Positions 17,734-28,526 of a DNA stretch of 64,000 bases are shown one piece after another. Position 1 is the first letter of the stretch, and the number at the start of each line of letters is the position of its first letter. This DNA comes from Slackia sp. ZJ119 (GTDB taxonomy: Bacteria; Actinomycetota; Coriobacteriia; Coriobacteriales; Eggerthellaceae), in NCBI RefSeq assembly GCF_011039175.1, contig NZ_JAAKEN010000018.1, positions 1 through 64,000 on the forward strand, read 5' to 3'. The position numbers were made by a program, and so were the translations under genes. The notes below the pieces were generated by a model that did no database searches, was not told the origin of the DNA, and was given only the letters and a program-made list of their open reading frames with translations.

Positions 17734-18858
17734 ATGGAATGGTACCAGCCTGTCATAGTGTTTTGCGTGGCGTTCGTCGTCACGTACTGCATGGTGCCGG
17801 TTTCCAAGCGCATCGCGAAGGCTCTCGGCGCCATCGACTACCCGGGCAACCGCCGCGTCAACCGCCAGCCCGTTCCGCGCTGCGGCGGCATCGCGCTGTA
17901 CGCCGGCATGGCGGCCGCCTGCTTCATGGCGCTGGTGGGCGTGCGCTGCCTGGGGTGGACGTTCGAGGACTACTACGTGCTGGAGGGGATCGACTACCCG
18001 CTGCTGTTCGTCGGCGTCACGTTCGTGTTCACCGTCGGGCTCGTGGACGACGTCACCCAGCTTTCGGCTTTGGTGAAGCTTGCCGGGCAGATCACGGGCG
18101 CGGTCATCGTCGTGGCGGCGGGCGTGTCCATCGGCGGGGTGCGCAGCATCATCGAGGGCAACTATGTCGCGCTCGGATGGGCCGACTGGCCGCTCACCGT
18201 CGCCTACCTGGTCGTGTTCATCAACATCACGAACCTCATCGACGGCCTCGACGGGCTGGCGGCGGGCCTTATCGCCATCGTGTCGACGGCCTTCCTGTAT
18301 CTGGTGTGGGTGCGCGGCAGCTACCTGCTCATGTTCGCCTGCATCGCGCTCATCGCCTGCTGCCTGGCTTTTCTGCGCTTCAACTTCTTTCCGGCGTCCA
18401 TCTTCATGGGCGATTCCGGGTCGCACCTTTTAGGGCTGCTCGTCGGCATCGTGTCGGTGGTGGGCGTCGTGCGCACGCAGGGCTTCGTCGTCATGCTCGT
18501 GCCGCTCGTCATCGCCGGCGTGCCGGCCATCGACACGGTTTCGGCGTTCATTCGGCGTCTGCGCGGCCATCAAAGCCCTGGTCGCGCCGACATGGGGCAT
18601 GTGCACCACCGGCTCATGCGCGCCGGCCTCAGCCAAAAACGCGCCGTCGCGGTGCTGTGGCTCAGCTCTGCGGCGCTTGCGTTCGTCGGCTGCATGATGG
18701 TCGGCCTGTCGGGTCCGACGCGCTGGAGCCTGTTCGGCGTTTTGGCCGTCGTCATCTTTTTCGTCATCTGGCGGTTCGGCCTGTTCCGCCCCGTTTTGAA
18801 GCATCACTACGACAACCGCGACAAGCGCGGCCCGCGCCTGCCTCGCGACCAGCGCTAA
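17734..18858 (+). CDS. Undecaprenyl-phosphate sugar-1-phosphate transferase (WecA/TagO/MraY superfamily)
   Basis: About 374 aa with ~10-11 membrane segments. Motifs in order: GLVDDVTQL (catalytic Asp pair), NLIDGLDGLAAG, FMGDSGSHLLG and HVHHRLMRAG, as in enzymes that move a sugar-1-phosphate from UDP onto undecaprenyl phosphate and so start wall-polymer synthesis. ATG 17734 (MEWYQP) is preferred. A GTG at 17719 in the same frame would add five residues but lies on top of the likely ribosome site GAGAGG. First gene of the plus operon. Confidence 0.9.
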   Translation: MEWYQPVIVFCVAFVVTYCMVPVSKRIAKALGAIDYPGNRRVNRQPVPRCGGIALYAGMAAACFMALVGVRCLGWTFEDYYVLEGIDYPLLFVGVTFVFTVGLVDDVTQLSALVKLAGQITGAVIVVAAGVSIGGVRSIIEGNYVALGWADWPLTVAYLVVFINITNLIDGLDGLAAGLIAIVSTAFLYLVWVRGSYLLMFACIALIACCLAFLRFNFFPASIFMGDSGSHLLGLLVGIVSVVGVVRTQGFVVMLVPLVIAGVPAIDTVSAFIRRLRGHQSPGRADMGHVHHRLMRAGLSQKRAVAVLWLSSAALAFVGCMMVGLSGPTRWSLFGVLAVVIFFVIWRFGLFRPVLKHHYDNRDKRGPRLPRDQR

Positions 18859-18870
18859 GAAGGGGGGATC

Positions 18871-19998
18871 GTGGCAAAGGCACGCCAAGGAAAACATGCG
18901 GCGACCGCCCCGTCGCAGGGGCCGGTCGAGAAGTCCAAGGGGCGCACGGCGCTTGCCGTGCCCCAGGCGCCGCCGCCGAAGGGTCCCACGGCCGAACAGC
19001 GCAAGACGTCGCGGCGCAAGGCCTTCATCGCCGTGCTGTGCATGGCGCTGTTCAGCTGCCTGTATCTGGGCGCCGGCTACGTCGTGGCGGCCACCTTCCC
19101 CGACCGGCAGATAGACCAGCCGCAGGCGGCCGTCCCCTTCGACGTGGCCGAGTCGCAGACAGAGCAGCTGACCGACCCGTTCTACGTGCTGCTCATCGGG
19201 TCCGACTCGCGCAAGGGAACGGCGCTGTACACCGGAAAGCCCACCGACGGGTCCCAGGTCGACCAACGCTCCGACATCATGACGCTCATGCGCGTCGATC
19301 CGCAGACCTATCAGATCACGCTCGTGACCATTCCGCGCGACACGCAGCTGGTCGGCTCGCCGGTGAAGATCAACGAGTCGCTGACCGGCAACGACCCGAT
19401 GCAGGTGGTCGCGGCGGTCGAGCGTCTGTGCGGCGTCGAGGTCGACTACTACATGATGACGACGTTCGCCGGCTTCGAAGGGCTGGTGAACGCTTTGGGC
19501 GGGGTGGTGGTCGACGTGCCGCTCACCATCACGGTGGCCGATCCGCTCACGGCGATGCCGGTGACCGTCGAGGCGGGGGACGACCAGCGCCTCGACGGGG
19601 CGCAGGCGCTCGTGTTCGCGCGGGCTCGCAAGGAATACGTCGACTACCAAGACGTCTTCCGCCAGCAAAACGTGCGCACGCTGGAAGAGACCATGATCGA
19701 GCAGGTGCTCGGCGAAAACAGCAGTTCGAAGCTGGCGGGCGCCTTCGACGACCTGCGAGAGTTCACCGAGACTAACATCGATCTGGAGTCCGCCGCGCAG
19801 CTCGGTCTCGACTTCATGAAGCACCGCGACGAGATGGTCGTCTACTCGTGCAGCGGCCCGTACGACGGGGGCGAAAACGAGTCCGGCATGTGGGTCGTTC
19901 CCGAAGACCCGGAGACGTGGGCGGAGCTCATGAGCGCCGTTGACGCCGGCGAAGACCCGACCGGCATCGTGCCGCTGCCGGTTCTAGAAAAGCAGTAG
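18871..19998 (+). CDS. LytR-CpsA-Psr (LCP) family ligase
   Basis: 375 aa. A basic cytosolic N-terminus (~50 residues), one membrane helix (AFIAVLCMALFSCLYLGAGY), then an outside LCP domain with LLIGSDSR, RSDIMTLMRVDP, TIPRDTQL and an Arg-rich FARARK site. LCP enzymes move the finished polymer from undecaprenyl phosphate to peptidoglycan. GTG start at 18871 after AAGGGGGG. It follows the TagO-like gene by 12 bases, so initiation and attachment are co-transcribed. Confidence 0.9.
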   Translation: MAKARQGKHAATAPSQGPVEKSKGRTALAVPQAPPPKGPTAEQRKTSRRKAFIAVLCMALFSCLYLGAGYVVAATFPDRQIDQPQAAVPFDVAESQTEQLTDPFYVLLIGSDSRKGTALYTGKPTDGSQVDQRSDIMTLMRVDPQTYQITLVTIPRDTQLVGSPVKINESLTGNDPMQVVAAVERLCGVEVDYYMMTTFAGFEGLVNALGGVVVDVPLTITVADPLTAMPVTVEAGDDQRLDGAQALVFARARKEYVDYQDVFRQQNVRTLEETMIEQVLGENSSSKLAGAFDDLREFTETNIDLESAAQLGLDFMKHRDEMVVYSCSGPYDGGENESGMWVVPEDPETWAELMSAVDAGEDPTGIVPLPVLEKQ

Positions 19999-20065
19999 GA
20001 ATGCAACAGGACTCTTCGAGGTGTGTTACCATGGAGCATCTTGAAGAGAAAACGAATGGAGTTTC

Positions 20066-20878
20066 GTGCTGAACACCCTGGCCACCATATTCAAAGACAA
20101 CTGGGAATGGCGCAAGCAGATCGGCCGCCTCGCCATGTTCGAGCTGGTGAAGAAGTCGAGGGGCGCCGTGCTCAGCTGGGCGTGGTTTTTCATCAAGCCC
20201 GCCATTTACATCTTCTGCTTCTGGTTCGCGCTCGCCCTCGGCCTGCGCGTCGGCAGCCCCGACCCTTCCGCGCCGCCGTATCTGTTGTGGCTGTGCGCCG
20301 GCATCATTCCGTGGTTTTTCATGCAGGACATGCTCAGCACCGGCGTCGACGTCATGCACCGCTATCCTTATTTGGTCAACAAGATCAAATTCCCCTTGAG
20401 CGGCATCTCGTCCATCTTCACGCTGGCAACGATGATCGTGCAGCTCATGCTTATGGTCGCGCTGTTCGTTATCTATTTCGCCTGCGGCATGGGCTTTGAC
20501 GTGTACCTTTTGCAGGTGCCCGTGCTGCTTGCGCTCATGTTCATGTTCTGGGACGCCGTGTCCATTCTCTGCTCGCAGCTCAGCGCCATCAGCAAGGACT
20601 TTGCGAACCTCATCCACGCCATGGGCACGCCGTTTTTCTGGCTGTCCGGCGTGCTGTTCTCCGTGCAGGACATCAACGTCGGCTGGATCCAGACCATCCT
20701 CGACTTCAACCCCATCACCTTTTTCGTGACGGCGTTTCGCAATGCGTTCTACGACAAGACGTGGTTTTGGGAAGACACGTCCATGTGCGTGGGATTTCTC
20801 GTCGTGTTCGTTGCGACGGTCGTCGTGATGGCGGTCATCTACCGCAAGTTCAACGAGGAGGTGGCCGATGTCCTCTAG
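20066..20878 (+). CDS. Second ABC-2 permease for surface-polymer export
   Basis: 270 aa, six hydrophobic segments, N-terminal amphipathic part (IGRLAMFELVKKSRGAVLSW) and WIQTILDFNPITFFVTAFR near the end, as in teichoic-acid/O-antigen permeases. GTG start at 20066 with TGGAG upstream. The last 11 bases overlap the partner ATPase gene. It differs clearly from the permease at 16671, so the locus has two exporters. Confidence 0.88.
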   Translation: MLNTLATIFKDNWEWRKQIGRLAMFELVKKSRGAVLSWAWFFIKPAIYIFCFWFALALGLRVGSPDPSAPPYLLWLCAGIIPWFFMQDMLSTGVDVMHRYPYLVNKIKFPLSGISSIFTLATMIVQLMLMVALFVIYFACGMGFDVYLLQVPVLLALMFMFWDAVSILCSQLSAISKDFANLIHAMGTPFFWLSGVLFSVQDINVGWIQTILDFNPITFFVTAFRNAFYDKTWFWEDTSMCVGFLVVFVATVVVMAVIYRKFNEEVADVL

Positions 20879-21659
20879 CGAAGAGGGCGCAGCGGAAGAC
20901 AAGCTGCTGCGCAAGACGAGCATTTCCGACGAAGTGGTCATCGAATTCGACGACGTCACGAAGACCTACAACCTGTACAAAAACGACCGCGGACGCTTTC
21001 TCGGCATCTTCAACTACAACCGCAAAGGGTCGTTCCTCGGCAGCGTTGACGCCTGCAAGAACCTGTCGTTTTCGGTCAAGAAGGGCGAGGCGGTGGCGTT
21101 TCTCGGCCGCAACGGCGCCGGCAAGTCCACCACGCTCAAAATGGTGACGGGCGTGGCGCATCCCACGAGCGGCACCGTGAAGGTCAAAGGGCGCGTCTCG
21201 GCGCTGCTCGAGCTGACGGCCGGCTTCGACAAGCAGCTGACCGGGCGCGAGAACATCGCGCTGCGCGGCCAGATCATGGGGCTTACCCGTGCACAGATCA
21301 AAGAGCTCGAGCCGGGCATCATCGAATTCGCCGAGCTGGGGCTCTACATCGACCAGCCCATGCGCACCTATTCAAGCGGCATGAAGGCGCGGCTGGGCTT
21401 CGCCTTCGCGGTGGCCATCGAGCCGGAGATCCTCGTGGTCGACGAGGCGCTGTCGGTGGGCGACCGGGCCTTTCAGCGCAAGTGCATCGAGCGCATCCGG
21501 GAAATCATGATGGACGAGACGGTCACGGTGCTGTTCGTCACGCACGCTTCGTCCACGGCGCAGGAGTTCTGCAGCCGCGGCATCGTGCTCGACCATGGGC
21601 AGAAGGTCTTCGACGGCTCCATCAACGACGCCACCGACTACTACGAGAAGAACTACTAG
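20868..21659 (+). CDS. ABC ATPase for surface-polymer export (TagH/Wzt type)
   Basis: 263 aa. Walker A GRNGAGKSTT near residue 81, signature YSSGMKARLGFA, Walker B EILVVDEALSVGD. It ends shortly after the ATPase core (DATDYYEKNY), without the long C-terminal domain of the other ATPase at 14817. It overlaps its permease gene by 11 bases. Confidence 0.9.
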   Translation: MSSSEEGAAEDKLLRKTSISDEVVIEFDDVTKTYNLYKNDRGRFLGIFNYNRKGSFLGSVDACKNLSFSVKKGEAVAFLGRNGAGKSTTLKMVTGVAHPTSGTVKVKGRVSALLELTAGFDKQLTGRENIALRGQIMGLTRAQIKELEPGIIEFAELGLYIDQPMRTYSSGMKARLGFAFAVAIEPEILVVDEALSVGDRAFQRKCIERIREIMMDETVTVLFVTHASSTAQEFCSRGIVLDHGQKVFDGSINDATDYYEKNY

Positions 21660-21729
21660 GGGCGAAGGCATGGGTCGCACACGTCCAGTCCGCCTGCTGT
21701 TTTTGCGCGTCGGGCGCCGGTGAGGCGCG

Positions 21730-23025
21730 ATGGGTCCGGGCGAGGCGAAAGCGGCGCGGGATGCGCGGGAGGCGCACGGCGCGAACAGGGGCGACGCGCC
21801 CCGGAACGCGGCCGTCTCCGGTGCCGCCGGCAAGCGCGGCGCGGGCGTTTCGCGGCCTAAGGCTGCCGCCGTGGCGTGTTTGCGCGGGCTTTTGAACGCG
21901 TGGTACCGGCTGTGCCGCGCGGTGCTTCCGCGTCGAAACCAGGTGCTTTTGCTCTCGCGCCAAAGCGACGAGCCTTCTTGCGACTTCCAAGTGTTGTCCG
22001 GCCAGTTTCGCGCTCGAGGCTTTTCCGCGGTCGTCATGGCCAAGCGCCTCTCGCGCAAAAACGCGCCGGCCTACGGCTTGTTCGCCCTGCAACAGACGGC
22101 ACGCCTGGCCCAGTCCCGCCTGTGCGTCATCGACGGCTACAACCCCGTCGTCAGCCTGCTTTCCCTCGACGTCGCGCCGGCCGCGGGCCAAAGCGACGCG
22201 CGGCGGGCGGATCCGGTCGTCATCCAGATCTGGCACGCGTTCGGGGCGTTCAAGGCGTTCGGCCGCCAATCGACGGACACGGCGGAAAACTGCAGCGGGC
22301 AGACGGCGGATCTTTTGCGCATGCACAAAAACTACTCGTGGGCGGTCTGCTCGGGCGAGCGGTGCCGCGAGGCCTATGCAGACGCGTTCGGCATGCCGCT
22401 CGAACGCGTCGTCGCGAAGGAGCGCCCCTGGTTCTTCAAGCTCAAGCGCCTGGGGGAGGCCCGAAAAGCGAAGACGCCGCGCACAGGCGGGCCGCAGGGC
22501 ATCCTGTTCGCGCCCACGCTGCGCAAGAACCCGGATTCGCCGCGCCCTCTGAACGATCTGCACGAGGCGGGGGCGTGGAGGCGTTTGGAAGAAGGCGGCG
22601 CGGCAACGGTCGTCTGGTCGTTCCATCCGCTGGAGCGCAAAGACTGCGCCGGCGCGTCCACGCTCGACGCGCTCATGGCGAGCGACCTGCTCGTGACCGA
22701 CTACTCGTCGGTCGTGTTCGAAGCGTTCCTCCTGGGCGTGCCGACGCTGTTTTTCGTGCCCGACATCGACCGGTACCGCCGATCGCCCGGCCTCAACGCC
22801 GACCCGACGGCGCTGTGCCCGAGTTTGTGCTTTACCGACGAAGCGGCGCTGCTCAAGGCATTGGAAGGGTTCGCGTCGGGGGCTTGGGACTATCCTTGGG
22901 ACGAATACCGGCGGTTCGGCGCCAGCGCGTTTGACGAGGGCGACGCGCCGGAAGACGCCCTCGCAGACTTCGCCGCAAGCCGCCTGGGCGGCGGGACGGC
23001 GGGCGAGGGGCCCGGCAAGGCATAG
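21730..23025 (+). CDS. CDP-glycerol glycerophosphotransferase-like protein (TagB/TagF family)
   Basis: 431 aa. After a ~55-residue low-complexity start come the family motifs VIQIWHAFGAFKAFG, FAPTLRKN and LLVTDYSSVVFEAFLLGVPT, where the last is the CDP-alditol binding region. It should add glycerol-phosphate (or a related polyol phosphate) units to lipid-linked polymer in the cytosol. The N-terminus is uncertain; the true start may lie later, for example near the basic stretch before residue 55. Sits between the exporter genes and ugd. Confidence 0.82.
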   Translation: MGPGEAKAARDAREAHGANRGDAPRNAAVSGAAGKRGAGVSRPKAAAVACLRGLLNAWYRLCRAVLPRRNQVLLLSRQSDEPSCDFQVLSGQFRARGFSAVVMAKRLSRKNAPAYGLFALQQTARLAQSRLCVIDGYNPVVSLLSLDVAPAAGQSDARRADPVVIQIWHAFGAFKAFGRQSTDTAENCSGQTADLLRMHKNYSWAVCSGERCREAYADAFGMPLERVVAKERPWFFKLKRLGEARKAKTPRTGGPQGILFAPTLRKNPDSPRPLNDLHEAGAWRRLEEGGAATVVWSFHPLERKDCAGASTLDALMASDLLVTDYSSVVFEAFLLGVPTLFFVPDIDRYRRSPGLNADPTALCPSLCFTDEAALLKALEGFASGAWDYPWDEYRRFGASAFDEGDAPEDALADFAASRLGGGTAGEGPGKA

Positions 23026-23076
23026 ATGCGGCGTCTTCTGACGCAGAAACTGCCGCGTGCAACAGAAAGGAAACAC

Positions 23077-24294
23077 ATGAAGATCGCAATCGCTGGAACC
23101 GGGTATGTGGGGCTGTCGCTCGCGGTGCTGCTGTCTCAGCGCAACCCGGTCGTCGCCGTCGACGTCGTCCCGGAGAAGGTGGCGCTCATCAACGAGGGCA
23201 AAAGCCCCATCAAGGACCGGGAGATCGAAGCCTACCTGGCCGAGGCCGACCTTGACCTTGTGGCGACGGTCGACGGGCCGGCGGCCTACCGCGACGCCGA
23301 TCTGGTGGTCATCGCCACGCCGACCAACTACGACCCGCAGAAGAACTTCTTCGACACGAGCCACATCGAAGAGGTTGTCGACGCGGTGCTCGCCGTCAAC
23401 CCCGACGCGGTCATGGTCGTCAAGTCCACGGTGCCGGTCGGCTACACCAAGCGCATGACCGAACTGTATCCGCAGGCGAAGCTTTTGTTCTCTCCTGAAT
23501 TTCTGCGCGAAGGCAAGGCTTTGTACGACAATCTGCATCCCTCGCGCATCATCGTCGGCGTGCCGTCGGAATCGGCGCACGCGCCAGAGCTGAAACAGGC
23601 CGCCGAAACGTTCGCGGGCCTTCTGCGGGCCGGCTCTCTCGAGCCGGACACGCCGGTGCTCATCGTGCGGGCCACCGAGGCCGAGGCGGTCAAGCTTTTT
23701 GCGAACACCTATCTGGCGCTGCGCGTGGCCTATTTCAACGAGCTGGACACCTACGCCGAGATCCGCGGGCTCGACACGCGCCAGATCATCGAGGGCGTGT
23801 CGCTCGACCCGCGCATCGGCGGCCACTACAACAACCCCTCGTTCGGCTACGGCGGCTACTGCCTGCCGAAGGACTCGAAACAGCTGCTCGCGAACTACGA
23901 AGACGTGCCCGAAACGCTCATCCAGGCCATCGTCGATTCGAACCGCACGCGCAAGGACTTCATCGCCGACCGCGTGCTGGAGCTGGCGGGCTATCGCGAA
24001 AGCGAGGCGTCGAAGATCACGGTGGGCGCCTATCGCCTGACCATGAAAAACGACTCCGACAACTTCCGCTCTTCGGCCATCCAGGGCGTCATGAAGCGCA
24101 TCAAGGCCAAGGGCGTTCCGATGCTCGTCTTCGAGCCGACGCTTTCCGACGACGAGTTCTACGGCTCCGAGGTCGTGCGCGACTTCGCCGAATTCTGCGA
24201 CCGGTGCGACGTGATCATCGCCAACCGCATGACGGGCGAGCTCGAAGGGGTGAAGGAGAAGGTGTACACGCGCGACCTGTTCACGCGAGACTAG
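23077..24294 (+). CDS. ugd: UDP-glucose 6-dehydrogenase
   Basis: 405 aa. Rossmann motif GTGYVG at residues 7-12, [16 protein letters not shown] and the catalytic cysteine C262 in [12 protein letters not shown]. It oxidises UDP-glucose (or a related UDP-hexose) to the uronate with 2 NAD+, supplying an acidic sugar for the surface polymer. ATG 23077 follows AGAAAGGAAACAC; an in-frame upstream ATG at 23026 adds 17 residues without support. Last gene of the plus operon; a long hairpin element begins at its stop codon. Confidence 0.92.
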   Translation: MKIAIAGTGYVGLSLAVLLSQRNPVVAVDVVPEKVALINEGKSPIKDREIEAYLAEADLDLVATVDGPAAYRDADLVVIATPTNYDPQKNFFDTSHIEEVVDAVLAVNPDAVMVVKSTVPVGYTKRMTELYPQAKLLFSPEFLREGKALYDNLHPSRIIVGVPSESAHAPELKQAAETFAGLLRAGSLEPDTPVLIVRATEAEAVKLFANTYLALRVAYFNELDTYAEIRGLDTRQIIEGVSLDPRIGGHYNNPSFGYGGYCLPKDSKQLLANYEDVPETLIQAIVDSNRTRKDFIADRVLELAGYRESEASKITVGAYRLTMKNDSDNFRSSAIQGVMKRIKAKGVPMLVFEPTLSDDEFYGSEVVRDFAEFCDRCDVIIANRMTGELEGVKEKVYTRDLFTRD

Positions 24295-24374
24295 GGAAAC
24301 GCTGACCAAAGCCGTCTTGCTCCGGGCATCCGCCCTTCGGGCCCGGGGCTGGCGGAATTGACCAGCGTTTCCCT
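24293..24374. repeat. 82-base intergenic hairpin element (REP-like)
   Basis: Outer arms AGGGAAACGCTG and CAGCGTTTCCCT pair perfectly; inner arms CTCCGGGC and GCCCGGGG form a second stem. Related sequence occurs at 28364-28435 (AAGCCGTCTTG and GGCGTTTCCC shared), 30113-30151 and possibly 4222-4259. It overlaps the ugd stop codon and may protect or end the transcript. Confidence 0.75.
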
Positions 24375-24651
24375 GGGCCCTGCGCCCCCTTGGCGGCTTC
24401 GTGCGCTCTGGCGAAATAGGGTCATAAACTTCAATTATAGCAGACGTTCGTATCGTTTTCGTCACAGCACATGCAACGATATGTCAACATGAAACCAACA
24501 GTTGTGTTACGGGCGACGATCATATGTCGCATCGGCGATTGTGGCGACTTTGTGAAGATGTGCTTTTGCTAGATTCTTCCGTGGTGAATCTATTGGTTGA
24601 CCTGGGGAATTGGGGTATTTCTCAGACGGGGAGACAGCGAAGGTCGTGATA
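24375..24651. other. AT-richer intergenic stretch before the XRE regulator
   Basis: No gene seen. It contains an inverted repeat AGATTC...GAATCT (24571-24591) about 60 bases before the regulator gene, which may be its operator. No clear consensus promoter is visible. Confidence 0.4.
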
Positions 24652-25059
24652 ATGGTGAACATGTCGCAAAAATGCCGAAACGAAGCGGCACCGGTTTTGA
24701 CGGCTCACGTCGAAGAGGGAGGGGAAGCCAAGGAAGAACTGCAGGCGTTGCAGGAGGCTGTGCGGGCAAGCCGATGGATGGCCCCTCCGGAAACGCTGGA
24801 AGACTACCGCACCTATTTGGGGCGAAACGTCATCCGCCTGCGCTTCGAGGCGTCCTACACCAAGACGCACCTGGCCGATCTGCTTCACGTCAGCCGCCCG
24901 TTCATCGACCGCATCGAGAACGGATCGGCCAACCCGCGCCTTTCGTGCCTGCACGAGCTGTCGCTTGCCTTCGACACGACGATCGACGAGCTGTTGGCAT
25001 CGCCGCCTAAGGAGCACGAAAGCTACCGGCGCAGCCCGCTTGGCCTCTACGTCGAATAG
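24652..25059 (+). CDS. XRE-family helix-turn-helix regulator
   Basis: 135 aa. The HTH covers residues ~55-115: TKTHLADLLHVSRPFIDRIE then a SxNPRL recognition turn and a DTTIDELLA helix, as in Cro/C1-type regulators. A 45-residue acidic N-terminal extension precedes it. The start at 24652 follows GAAGG; ATG 24661 is also possible. Lies alone between the polymer locus and gap; its targets are not evident. Confidence 0.8.
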   Translation: MVNMSQKCRNEAAPVLTAHVEEGGEAKEELQALQEAVRASRWMAPPETLEDYRTYLGRNVIRLRFEASYTKTHLADLLHVSRPFIDRIENGSANPRLSCLHELSLAFDTTIDELLASPPKEHESYRRSPLGLYVE

Positions 25060-26208
<1,149 letters not shown>

Positions 26209-26234
26209 AGCATCCCTCCCTGTTGTCATGCACG

Positions 26235-26292
26235 AAGGCCGCCTAAGGACCCCTCTTCGCGACGAGCGATGAACGGGAGCCTGGGCGGCCTT
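26235..26292 (+). other. Long inverted repeat between gap and pgk
   Basis: AAGGCCGCC pairs with GGCGGCCTT across about 40 bases, followed by TTGTTCG. It could act as an mRNA-processing or weak termination element that sets the gap to pgk ratio. Confidence 0.4.
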
Positions 26293-26339
26293 GTTCGTTT
26301 CGGGGCTCATGCCCTTCCTGAGAGAAAAGGTGAAGCTGA

Positions 26340-27524
<1,185 letters not shown>

Positions 27525-27543
27525 CCCAGAAAGGAGCTGCCCT

Positions 27544-28314
27544 ATGGCACGCAAACCCATGATGGCCGGCAATTGGAAGATGAACAACACCGTCTCCGAA
27601 GCCGTGGTGCTGACGCAAGAAATTTCGAACCACTTCGAGAAGGACTGGGGCGACAGCGTGGACGTGGTCGTCTGCCCGCCGTTCGTCGACCTCAAGCCGG
27701 CCAAGACCGTCATCGACTTCGACAAGATGCCCATCGCCGTGGCGTCGCAGAACGTCTATTTCGAGCCTAAGGGCGCTTTCACCGGCGAAACCTCCGTGGC
27801 GATGATCCGAGAGATCGGCTGCGCGGGCTCCATCGTCGGCCATTCCGAGCGCCGTGAGTACTTCGGCGAGACGAACGAAGACGTGAACAAGAAGGTGAAG
27901 GCGCTCGTCGCGGCCGACCTGTACGCCATCGTGTGCGTCGGCGAATCGCTGGCCGTGCGCGAGAGCGGCGAGATGATCGACTTCGTGTGCGCCCAGGTGC
28001 GTGCCGCGTTTGCCGGCGTGTCCGTCGAGGACGCCAAGACGTGCGTTGTGGCCTACGAGCCCATCTGGGCCATCGGCACGGGCCGCACCGCCACGCCCGA
28101 GCAGGCCGAAGAGGTGTGCGCCGCCATTCGCGCAACGCTGGCCGAGCTGTACGGCGAAGAGGCGGCGGAGGACATGCGCGTGCTCTACGGCGGCTCGATG
28201 AACCCGGGCAACGTGGAAGCGCTGCTCGCCATGCCCAACATCGACGGCGGCCTCATCGGCGGCGCTGCTCTGAAGGCGGCTTCGTTCATCCAGCTCGTCG
28301 AGGCGTGCCTGTAG
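27544..28314 (+). CDS. tpiA: Triosephosphate isomerase
   Basis: 256 aa. N10 and K12 in AGNWKMN, catalytic H100 in GHSERR and E172 in AYEPIWAIGTG, then the phosphate loop YGGSMNPGN. Interconverts the two triose phosphates. AAAGGAG ribosome site 8 bases upstream. Followed by a repeat element and terminator. Confidence 0.97.
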   Translation: MARKPMMAGNWKMNNTVSEAVVLTQEISNHFEKDWGDSVDVVVCPPFVDLKPAKTVIDFDKMPIAVASQNVYFEPKGAFTGETSVAMIREIGCAGSIVGHSERREYFGETNEDVNKKVKALVAADLYAIVCVGESLAVRESGEMIDFVCAQVRAAFAGVSVEDAKTCVVAYEPIWAIGTGRTATPEQAEEVCAAIRATLAELYGEEAAEDMRVLYGGSMNPGNVEALLAMPNIDGGLIGGAALKAASFIQLVEACL

Positions 28315-28363
28315 CAGCGCATCGCGTGCGGCCGCGTCGGGCGCGAGGGAGGCGCCGATGAAA

Positions 28364-28435
28364 GCCGTCTTGGCCTGAAGCCTTCGGGCGCCGTCCTGCG
28401 GGCTTGGGGCCGACGGAGCCAGCCGGCGTTTCCCG
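28364..28435. repeat. Degenerate copy of the intergenic hairpin element
   Basis: Shares AAAGCCGTCTTG and GGCGTTTCCC with the element at 24293-24374, in the same order and orientation. Confidence 0.5.
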
Positions 28436-28458
28436 CGGCCGTCGGCGCGGCCGTTTTT
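28436..28458 (+). terminator. Rho-independent terminator after tpiA
   Basis: CGGCCG, a 6-base loop, CGGCCG, then TTTTT. A compact stem and T run about 120 bases after the tpiA stop, which separates gpmI transcription from the gap operon. Confidence 0.6.
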
Positions 28459-28526
28459 CCTGTACGAGAGCGCATGTGCCCGTGTCGGCGGCGCGGATGC
28501 GCTCGTTTTTCGGAAAGGGTCGGCCT

